Assembly: GCA_020698575.1 (NCBI GenBank)
Contig: CM036252.1
Span: 33,043,659-33,107,658, forward strand
Length of the DNA: 64,000 nucleotides
Source of the DNA: Bostrychus sinensis
Lineage: Eukaryota; Chordata; Actinopteri; Gobiiformes; Eleotridae
Reading direction: 5' to 3'
Shown: positions 55,954 through 64,000 of the stretch, in pieces
Numbering within the stretch: position 1 is the first letter of the stretch
How the letters are laid out: every line of letters begins with the position of its first letter
Made by a program: the position numbers and the translations under genes
Notes under the pieces: model-generated
The model's input: the letters and a program-made list of their open reading frames with translations, nothing else
Databases searched by the model: none
Told to the model about the DNA's origin: nothing

Positions 55954-57417
55954 TATTTAACTGGGACAGTCCCAGTTTTAGCCTCCTTGTCCCATGTCCC
56001 AACACATATCTGTAAAAACACTAATATGTCCCAGTTTTTAACAAATCATGTCCCAGTTGTCCCCATTTTAACCAAAAGAAACACATAGGAAACTTAAAAA
56101 CATTTGTCTAAAGACTTTTGTCACTAAATTTATTTACAATGTAATTATTTTTATCCTAAATGTCTATTATATTAAAAACTTAAGCCCTAGCATCATGTAG
56201 CCTACTTTGCATTAAAAATAAATAAATAAATAAAAACTGAAAAAGTTAAGCACAACATCAACACTAGCTCACAAGAATTAGGGAGGAATAAAAATGACTT
56301 AATTATAAATAAATGAAGAAATGTATAAATAAATAAATACATTTATACATAAAGCCATACATTCTGGCCATAAAAAGGTACAATTCTGTATTTATTTTTG
56401 ATACATTGATTTATCTATTTACTTTAACATTTCTACACTTATTTATTGAACTTGTCTACATTTATTTATTTATTTCTACATTTATTCTTTTATTTATTTG
56501 TTTATAATTAACTCATTTGTAGTCCTCCATACAGAATAACCATGCCAAGACTAATGATTTTGACAAATGAGAATTTGCATTATGTTGGGACTAAGATGAG
56601 GTTGTGTTCTTAATGATATGAGACTGAGGGTGAGTTTAGAATGTGCTGTAGAATTTGCTGCTAAAGTGCCAATATTCTGGTCCTTTGGCATAGTTTAACC
56701 TGTAGGACCCAAGAGACACTAGACCCTTTTCTTAGGCCCCTGCTTGAGGACAACATGCCCAAAAATAATATATTTATAATAGTATATCTCTGCAACTCCT
56801 TGGTGTACATGAATTATCTTTATCTATAAAAAGGTAACACTTGTGAGATTTCTTCTACTTATGTGTAATCACCTACATATATGTCACTGGATGAGAGTAA
56901 ATAAACATAGAACACAGACAGAAATTTAAAAAAAACATGTCCGCCTAATAAAATTTTAATATTGTAGAGTGTGCATGTCCATCTTGATGGAGATGATGCA
57001 AGTGAAGCCTAAAACCTCTAGAAACCCACGGCAGAGCTCCTGGCCCTTACCAGGGCCAAATGTGATGCAGATAAAGTGAAGTAAGGCAAAATAAAGAGGT
57101 TTTAGTACAGAAATGTTTAGGTGGAGTCCCTATTTAGCATAATTATGCAAATTTTATGTATTTTTGCTAAATTCCAGATTAGTTGCTTGTTGTTGGAAAA
57201 TGTGTTTAATTTGGGGAGAAAATTGTTATCATGAGCTTTTAGCCAAGCTTCTTCTGGTTATTTTCATACGCTGCATGATCATGTTACTCAATGCTTACCT
57301 TCCATAATATGGTGTGGTTTTACGGTGCATGCCCTAGAACCCTAACAGACCCATCTTTGGGCCTGCTAGGGTTCAACGGGTTTTAAGGTTAATAATACCT
57401 CTGCAATTACTGCAATT

Positions 57418-57463
57418 ACAAACAAAAACTGACACAAATTTATTTGTGTCAGTTTTTGTTTGT
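57418..57463. repeat. perfect 22-bp hairpin with a 2-nt loop
   Basis: The arm ACAAACAAAAACTGACAC plus AAAT (57418-57439) is followed by TT and then its exact reverse complement (57442-57463). The sequence lies between elements and no gene is nearby. Confidence 0.95.
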
Positions 57464-57541
57464 GTCAAATTTATCAAATTTATTTATAATGTCATTATTT
57501 TTATCATAAATGTCCTTCATATTTGAAATGTCTGTAATGTA

Positions 57542-59176
57542 CACTGAACAAAAATATAAACGCAACACTTTTGCTTTTGCTCCCATTTTTCATGAGATGA
57601 ACTCAAAGATCTGAAACTTTTTCTACAAACACAAAATAACCATATCTCTCAAATATTGTTCACAAATCTGTCAAATCTGTGATAGTGAGCACTTCTCCTT
57701 TGCCGAGATAATCCATCCCTCCTCACAGGTGTGCCATATCCAGATGCTGATGAGACAGCATGATTATTGCACAGGTGTGCCTCAGACTGGCCACAATAAA
57801 AGGCCACTCTGAAATGTGCAGTTTAATCACACAGCACAATGCCACAGATGTCGCAAGTTTTGAGAGAGCGTGCAATTGGCTGCTGACGGCAGGAATGTCC
57901 ACCAGAGCTGTTGCTCGTGAATTGAATGTTCATTTCTCTACCATAAGCCGTCTCCAAAGGCATTTCAGAGAATTTGGCAGTACATCCAACCAGCCTCACA
58001 ACCGCAGACGACGTGTAACCACACCAGCCCAGGACCTCCACATCCAGCATGTTCACCTCCAAGATCGTCTGAGACCAGCCACTCGGACAGCTGCTGAAAC
58101 AATCGGTTTGCATAACCAAAGAATTTCTGCACAAACTGTCAGAAACCGTCTCAGGGAAGCTCATCTGCATGCTCATCGTCCTTATCGGGGTCTCGACCTG
58201 ACTCCAGGTCGTCGTCGTAACCGACTTGAGTGGGCAAATGCTCACATACGATGGCGCCTGGCACGTTGGAGAGGTGTTCTCTTCACGGATGAATCCCGGT
58301 TTACACTTTTCAGGGCAGATGGCAGACAGCGTGTGTGGCGTCGTGTGGGTGAGCGGTTTTCTGATGTCACTGTTGTGGATCGAGTGGCCCACGGTGGCGG
58401 CGGGGTTATGGTATGGGCAGGCGTATGTTATGGACGAAGAACACAGATGCATTTTATTGATGGCATTTTGAATGCACAGAGATATCGTGACGAGATCCTG
58501 AGGCCCATTGTTGTGCCATACATCCAACAACATCACCTCATGTTGCAGCATGATAATGCACGACCCCATGTTGCAAGGATCTGTACACAATTCTTGGAAG
58601 CTGAAAACATCCCAGCTCTTGCATGGCCAGCATACTCACCAGACATGTCACCTATTGAGCATGTTTGGGATGCTCTGGATCGGCGAATACGACAGCGTGT
58701 TCCAGGTCCTACCAATATTCAGCAACTTCGCACAGCCATTGAAGAGGAGTGGACCAACATTCCACAGGCCACAATCGACAACCTGATCAACTCTATGTGA
58801 AGGAGATGTGTTGCACTGCATGAGGCCAATGGTGGTCACACCAGATACTGACTGGAGTCCCCAGACCTCCCAGTAAACCCCCCCAGTAAAACAAAACTGT
58901 ATGTTTCAGAGTGGCCTTTTATTGTGGCCAGTCTGAGGCACACCTGTGCAATAATCATGCTGTCTCATCAGCATCTGGATATGGCACACCTGTGAGGAGG
59001 GATGGATTATCTCGGCAAAGGAGAAGTGCTCACTATCACAGATTTGACAGATTTGTGAACAATATTTGAGAGATATGGTTATTTTGTGTATGTAGAAAAA
59101 GTTTCAGATCTTTGGGTTCATCTCATGAAAAATGGGAGCAAAAGCAAAAGTGTTGCGTTTATATTTTTGTTCAGTG
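57542..59176 (+). mobile_element. young Tc1-like transposon with 273-bp inverted repeats
   Basis: The element is flanked by TA (57540-57541 and 59177-59178). The inverted repeats 57542-57814 and 58904-59176 begin CACTGAACAAAAATATAAAC and, by my count, differ at only two of 273 positions, so the insertion is recent. The transposase lies between them on the plus strand. It is inserted in a GGGTGACCAG-family element. Confidence 0.94.
57839..58851 (+). pseudogene. Tc1 transposase, nearly intact, with frameshift and early stop
   Basis: The native start is probably ATG at 57839 (MPQMSQVLRERAIG). One base appears to be missing near 57880, after which the rest continues in another frame: a helix-turn-helix (TRAVARELNVHFSTISRLQR), then VLFTDESRFTLF, MLQHDNARPHVA and SPDMSPIEHVWD. 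The second Asp and the Glu are 34 residues apart, as in DD34E. The frame stops at TGA 58798-58800, where family members usually have CGA (Arg), and 16 further codons follow to TGA at 58851. A frame open from 57760 gives a false full-length impression. Confidence 0.88.
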
Positions 59177-59409
59177 TACTTACATGACAGAAAATTTAAT
59201 GGATTTGGGAAGCTTTTTTGTCTCTTGATAAGCTCAAATGTACTTTGATCTGTGGAAAAAATATGTGTCCCAGTTTTTTAGTCTAGAAATCTGGTCACCC
59301 TAGTCCAAGGCCACTTCACTGCGCAAATCTCTTTTAAAATTCATCCGGTAAGGCACCTAATTAAAAATAATAAAAAAAAAAAATAAAAAAAAAGCATGAT
59401 AATGACCCT

Positions 59410-59816
59410 GGCTGGATGAGGCCCACCTGCTGCATCCTCTGGACTTCCTCAACCTACCTCACCCCCACTCCCCTGTCTGGATGAATCCTTACAGAGCTGA
59501 TCTATGATCCTATAGATGAGCTGATGAACTAACAGTCCTAGATGCATTGCCTGTCTGTCCTGGGAGAGGATCTCTCCTTCAGTTGGGCTCCATAAGGTTT
59601 CTTCTTTTTTCCCACAGCTGGGTTTTTTTAGGAGTTTTTCCTTACCGAGAAGGAGGGTCTAAGGACAGGAGTGTCCTGGGTCTGTTTAGTGTAGTTATTG
59701 TTTGTGTTGTCTGATTGTGTGTTTATGTTTGATCAACTGTTGTGAAGCCCTTTCAGGTGACTTTTGCTGTGATACTGGGCTATACAAATAAACCTGAATT
59801 GAATTGAATTGAATTG
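59410..59816 (+). mobile_element. 3' tail of a non-LTR retrotransposon ending in (TTGAA)n
   Basis: The sequence carries the well-known fish 3' segment: CTGGGAGAGGATCTCTCCT, GGAGTTTTTCCTTACCGAG, then GATACTGGGCTATACAAATA and a short (ATTGA)n tail at about 59795-59816. No coding part is present. Confidence 0.75.
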
Positions 59817-59918
59817 GCTGCTCTTTTTGTTGTGTGCAACCTGCCTTTTCTGGTGATTCCACTAACAAGTTTTGGAATGATTTTAACAAAATTTATTGTA
59901 GAAAAGTTACATATGAGT

Positions 59919-60286
59919 CACGGCCGGCCCTTCCTATAGGCAAACTGAGCAGTTGCATAGGGCCCCACAGACTTTAGAGAGACCCAAGACTTAGTCATCA
60001 TTTGCTGATTTGATTCATTTGTCATTCTATTTAATGAATATTCTTCTGTTATTGCCAGTCATTTTTGAGAGTCTATTTGTGTCATACTTACTATTTCCCT
60101 GGGCCCCCCTTGGAGAGTTTGCAAGTCAAAAATGTCTCAGCACGTCCAACCCCCTACAAAAAAAAGTCAATCACTGTTTAGAGAAATAGAAGTTTTAAAA
60201 ATCAAACTTAACAAGTCTAAAAAATGACTGACTTGGCCCCCAAACCTATCCTGCTTAGGGCCTCCAAATGTACAGGACCAGCCCTG
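59919..60286. mobile_element. possible hAT MITE (CACGGCCGGCCCT ends)
   Basis: The left end CACGGCCGGCCCTTCC and the right end (reversed) CAGGGCTGGTCCT are similar but inverted only loosely. The flanks ATATGAGT and ATATAAAC are a weak 8-bp match. The interior includes GCATAGGGCCCC and TTAGGGCCTCC. Confidence 0.4.
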
Positions 60287-60294
60287 ATATAAAC

Positions 60295-60392
60295 TCCAGG
60301 ACACACCGCAGCGGTGCCACAGACCACTCCCCTCCGGGACACACCTCAGCAGTGCCACAGGCTGATCCCCTCCAGGACACACCGCACTAAGG
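60295..60392. repeat. short minisatellite, about three units
   Basis: The motif TCCAGGACACACCGCA with AGTGCCACAG recurs two to three times at a spacing near 43 bp, with base changes. Confidence 0.6.
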
Positions 60393-60399
60393 CCTAAGA

Positions 60400-62925
60400 G
60401 TACGGAGTACTTCTACACACTTTTTTATTGCTCTTATGTAATATTCTAATTTTGTGGTTTTCTGTAACTGTGAACCATAATTATCAAAATTATCAGAAAA
60501 CAATACTTGAAATGTCTCACTCTGTCTATACTTAAACTATAAATATATGTGTTTGACATTTTGAACTCAACAGCTTAAAGAAAATGCACTTTTACATAAT
60601 ATTCCAATGTACTGGATAGTACATGTACAGTGATACATGGCCCCTGCCCTCCGACTGAGTTTTACAGTTAGACAGAACCTGAACGCAACTACCAGACTTT
60701 GGCAGCTGAGGGTGCTGTTGTGTAGCAATTAGCAAATTAGTGTTTTACAAGACTGGCCCAGTGTGACTCTACTTCTAAAATGTGCCAGAGTTAGTAACAC
60801 GGGCTAATTTTCATCTGTAGTCCCATTGGCAGGTTGGTGGCAAAGAAAAAGGACATACACAGGCACAAAACAAACAATCAAGACTATAGTCATGACAGAA
60901 GTCTGTGAAATATCAGTAAAAAAAAAAGTCAAAATTCAGAACATGCTGAAAACACAGTGTATATGAAGACAGTCATACATAAATAATGATAATAATTATG
61001 AATAATAACAGTAACCGTAAGATTACAAGAGCCACTTTGTCTTTTAATAGATTTTTTGTTGCTACATTATACATGGAACACTAAATGTTGAGGTTTTCTA
61101 AAATTCAAAAGCCACACAGAATAAGTCTATTTCCCACCTCCATATACGACTTGAGAGCAACAGCCCAACAGGGTGGCCCTCCAGCACACCGGTTAAGGAT
61201 TTTTGGCCATAAGCATATTTATTATATTATTGTTTAACACTGACATGAGAGAGTATCACTGAAGTAACAGGTAATGCCTCCTGTGTAGAAGTTACTGAGG
61301 CCTGTCTTTGTTCCCTGTTATGCAGTCACTTCCCATCAGCTCTCTGAGACTTTTCTACCTGTCTTAGCCTCTTTGTTGGCCATCCTGCTCTTGTCCTGCA
61401 CAGTCACCTGTCTCCTGCTCATTGGTATTGGTCCATCTCTCTGGTCTTGGACAGCTGAGACACCCTCTGGCTCTTGTCTGCATACGCTAAATGACATCAC
61501 TGCCTGGTCCATCCACAGCCTAAGCTCAGTACCAAACACTTCTGCATTTATCCCTCTCTTCTGTTCACTTAAACCCTTGATAGTATTTTGTACAGTGGTG
61601 AGGGATTAAGGCCTCTAAAGTTGTGTGAGATAAAAAGTCAGCATCAGATAATGTCAGTATTTTAGTCAGTGTTTAGTAAGTTGTAATTTGTTGTTGTTTT
61701 GTTGTTATTTCATCATGGAAGAAGCAGTGAACTCAGTTGAAAAAAACACCTTCATAAGTATAAGCAGAAGAAGATGAATAAATATTTTATCTCATATCTT
61801 GGGACACATGTCGGTAAGTTTTATAAAATATAAAAAATATACACTGCTCATAGCACCTTTAAATTGTAATATTGTCTCTCCTTTTACACATTAATACACA
61901 AGATATAATCAAAAGCAATTGTGTTTCTACCCCACTGCTTTTTACAATTAGTAATTAAAAATCTTTAACTCATATTATTGGTGTTTTGTGCTTTATTTTG
62001 GTTATTATACTCTAGTACAAACATCTGCCCTTCTTATTGTACTATGTGACATTCATATATTTAGCTCAAATGTGACATGTTGGATACATATGACTTTATC
62101 TAGCATTAGGCCTGTGCTGTATAATGGTACAGTCCATTGTTACTAATAGGATAGCTTTTACAAACATATTTAAACATATAAACACGCCCAAAACACTAAA
62201 CTACCTTCAAACATCACATCATCAATGTTGATTGGGACAAAGTGTTCAAACCAAAAGACAGACTATAATTAATTACTCTAGTGCTAGCGTGCCATTTACC
62301 ATGCTAACAGTAAAAGACAAAATAAAAGATAAATAATCAGTCCACTAAAAACTGCATCTACTTAAGGCTTATTTACAGAAGAACTATTATTGTGTAATAA
62401 GGACTTCAAATATATGTTTTGTGTGACTGTGCAGTAAAAATGTACTCCCTTAGTAGCCTGTGTGTAAAACATAGATTACCAAGCAAAAACGCAGATATAA
62501 CATACACAGATATACAAATGTAACGTTTAGCATGAGAGGAACAGCAGCCAGAGGGAGTCACTACCATCAGGACAGAGAAGGACTGGGGACTTCAGTCAGT
62601 CAGGCTTTTACATCAGTGGCACAGATCTAGGATCTAGGGTTTCTGTCTCGACTGCTGTGCTTGGTAATCAGGTGTTAGAACCCGCCCACTGGCTTTGATG
62701 GGTGAGGCTGACCAATAAAATTAATTCATGCTGCACTGCAGCACAGGACCATGAGATAATTTAAATTTAAGTAATTAATTAATTAATTTTAATTAATTTA
62801 AATACTTTAATTATGTATTTATTTATTCCTCCATAGTAAGTGGCCTAAGGGAAACTGATAATCATGTGATTTGATTATTTCCAAATATTACATTTTTACA
62901 CTCATAGCCTACATAAATATTGTAT
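60400..62925. other. intergenic region, no gene recognised
   Basis: This is AT-rich sequence with an ATTAATTAATT tract near 62770-62810 and a CCTCCATAG end at 62827-62836 that resembles the CTATGGAGG MITEs. A 78-codon frame at 61373-61609 has no family resemblance. The distal part (62500-63450) probably includes the upstream region of the ENDOD1-like gene. Confidence 0.45.
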
Positions 62926-62929
62926 TGGG

Positions 62930-63115
62930 GTGTGGGTGGCACAGTGGCAGAGTGGTTAGCACTGTTGCTTTACAGCATCGGTTCCTGGACTGTGTGGGAC
63001 CTTTCTGTGTGGAGTTTGCATGTTCTCCCTGTGTCTGTGTAGGTTTTCCCTACCACCAAAAACATGTACCACAGGACTCCCCTGTAAAAAAAGACATCTC
63101 AGCGGGATGAAGGTC
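62930..63115 (+). mobile_element. tRNA-derived SINE, decayed
   Basis: The sequence GTGGCACAGTGGCAGAGTGG, GTTAGCACTGTTGC, TTTCTGTGTGGAGTTTGCAT and GTTCTCCCTGTGTCTG matches the SINE at 40741-40990 in opposite orientation. The B box is degraded. Confidence 0.7.
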
Positions 63116-63450
63116 AAATAAAAGAAATAACATTAGGGAAAGCAATATAGCTAGGAACAGATAAACCAACAGTAGCCTAGCCCACTTAATTTAAGTTACT
63201 TTAAGGTGATAATATAATATTTTATTAAAGTACTTTACAGAAATGTTTTATTTATCAGGCTGGTTATCATCATTTATTTTTTATGAGTGGCCCTTTAGCC
63301 AAAGATGATAAAAGACTACTTTTTGCATTGTATTTAAGAACTTCACAGTCATTGGTCCAGGTCTTTCTAGTTTGCATGTGTTTCCATAGTGATTACAGTT
63401 TATTGTCATGACACCAGAGTCTGAAGTGTAGCTGTCAAAGGAAGTCCACT

Positions 63451-63732
63451 ATGATCAACTTGGACTTACTTTCCTTCATCCTGTCATTGCATCTTGTTAG
63501 TTGCAGTGTGTCGAAGGACTTCGGAGACTGCAGACACTTCTTCTACATGCAGAGTCCTCCTGTGGGCCTGGGGGGAGCGAGCCTGAGCACAATCTGTCAG
63601 AGGTACGCAGACCAAGTGCACTACGCCACACTGTACGACAGCAGCCGCCACCTGCCACTCTACTCTGCATACATCTTTAGGAAATCTGACGGGAAGAGGA
63701 GAATGGATACGCCCTGGATGTACGAGCCTCAG
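63451..63732 (+). CDS. ENDOD1-like secreted endonuclease-domain protein, first exon
   Basis: The exon has 94 codons ending in CAG before donor GTCAGTG. A signal peptide (about the first 20 residues, LLSFILSLHLVSCSV) is followed by DFGDCRHFFYMQSPPVGLGG, then STICQRYADQVHYATLYDSS, PLYSAYIFRKSDGKRRMDTP and WMYEPQ. ICQRY...ATLYD and PLYSAY are hallmarks of the DNA/RNA non-specific endonuclease-like family ENDOD1, which forms tandem clusters in fish. The catalytic part lies in the next exon, outside the window. Many ENDOD1-like proteins lack the catalytic His, so activity cannot be judged. Confidence 0.85.
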
Positions 63733-63776
63733 GTCAGTGACAGTGAAGGAAGAGTCACTTTGTTTTTCTCCCACAT

Positions 63777-64000
63777 GTCTATGGAGGACCCAAACTGCCA
63801 AATCAATAAATCAATAAATAAATGCTCTCATTGACAAATAATTATTTTAACAGGGCAAGAAATGCTGAGATAAAAATATAGATTTTTAAAAAGAAGATGA
63901 AAGTTTTGGATAAATAAAAATAAAGGCATGTAAATATTCCCTTTCTGTATTTATTTTTACATTTATTAATTTGTGCTTTAATTTATTTTTGCTTTATTTA
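63777..64000 (+). mobile_element. CTATGGAGG-family MITE in the ENDOD1-like intron, cut by window edge
   Basis: Starting TCTATGGAGGACCCAAACTGCC, this matches the left part of the element at 17378 (AATCAATAAATAAATGCTCT, TTGACAAATAATTATT, AATGCTGA). It lies 45 bp after the exon donor and continues beyond the window. Confidence 0.75.

Larger units (their letters stand above)
55951..59300 (+). mobile_element. GGGTGACCAG family, copy 2 with insertions
   Basis: The copy begins CCCTATTTAACTGGGACAG directly at the end of copy 1 and ends ATCTGGTCACCC followed by TA at 59301. Family blocks reappear at about 55960-56200 and 57440-57540 and again after 59179. In between are AT-rich simple repeats (56210-56520, with CTATGGAGG-family MITE remains) and a complete Tc1 element. 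A third partial family copy may be included. Confidence 0.65.

Noticed and set aside
57823..58590. 255-codon minus-strand frame
   Set aside because: It is the antisense shadow of the Tc1 transposase with no recognisable domain.
57760..58800. Intact 346-residue transposase gene
   Set aside because: The N-terminal part is wrong-frame terminal sequence, the family-like start is in another frame, and the C-terminus is truncated.
61336..61609. Possible small gene with hydrophobic N-terminus
   Set aside because: There is no start context, splice signals or homology that I recognise, and a comparable frame exists on the opposite strand.

Overview
The window is a piece of a ray-finned (teleost) fish nuclear genome. 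It has intron-split vertebrate genes, long AT-rich introns, and fish-type DNA transposons: Tc1/mariner copies, hAT and Harbinger-like miniature elements (MITEs), tRNA-derived SINEs and 3' ends of non-LTR retrotransposons. Nothing prokaryotic, organellar or viral was seen. The species cannot be named from the sequence.

Two protein genes on the minus strand explain most of the coding signal. The first is wrap53 (TCAB1, the Cajal-body/telomerase RNA WD40 protein). Its first five coding exons lie between 13917 and 234, all joining in frame, and the rest of the gene lies off the left edge. A probable untranslated first exon and promoter lie near 17156-17340. The second is a complete gigyf1 gene (GYF-domain partner of the cap-binding repressor 4EHP/eIF4E2). 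It has an untranslated first exon at about 54633-54890, a start codon at 48990-48988, 22 coding exons whose phases all agree (3072 nt, 1023 residues), a stop at 25607-25605, and a long 3'UTR to about 21005 that itself appears to contain an intron. At the right edge a plus-strand secreted ENDOD1-like endonuclease-domain gene begins at 63451. Only its first coding exon is inside the window.

Region by region: 1-13.9 kb is wrap53 body, with introns loaded with transposons, including a three-layer nest at 3062-5904. 13.9-17.3 kb is the probable wrap53 5' intron. 17.4-21.0 kb is intergenic, with another nested element and a diverged tandem duplication. 21.0-54.9 kb is gigyf1. 55.0-63.4 kb is intergenic, holding two fused copies of one TA-flanked element, one carrying a hAT and the other a young Tc1 copy. 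63.4-64.0 kb is the start of the ENDOD1-like gene.

I did not find a convincing new biological system. The most informative observations are an expanded GPED repeat inside a wrap53 coding exon, an in-frame alternative splice donor next to the GYF domain of gigyf1, a probable 3'UTR intron in gigyf1, several transposon insertions with exact target duplications and in-window empty-site relatives, and a young Tc1 copy whose apparently intact ORF is broken. Exon limits were read by eye from splice signals and reading-frame continuity; family names rest on remembered motifs, without any database search.
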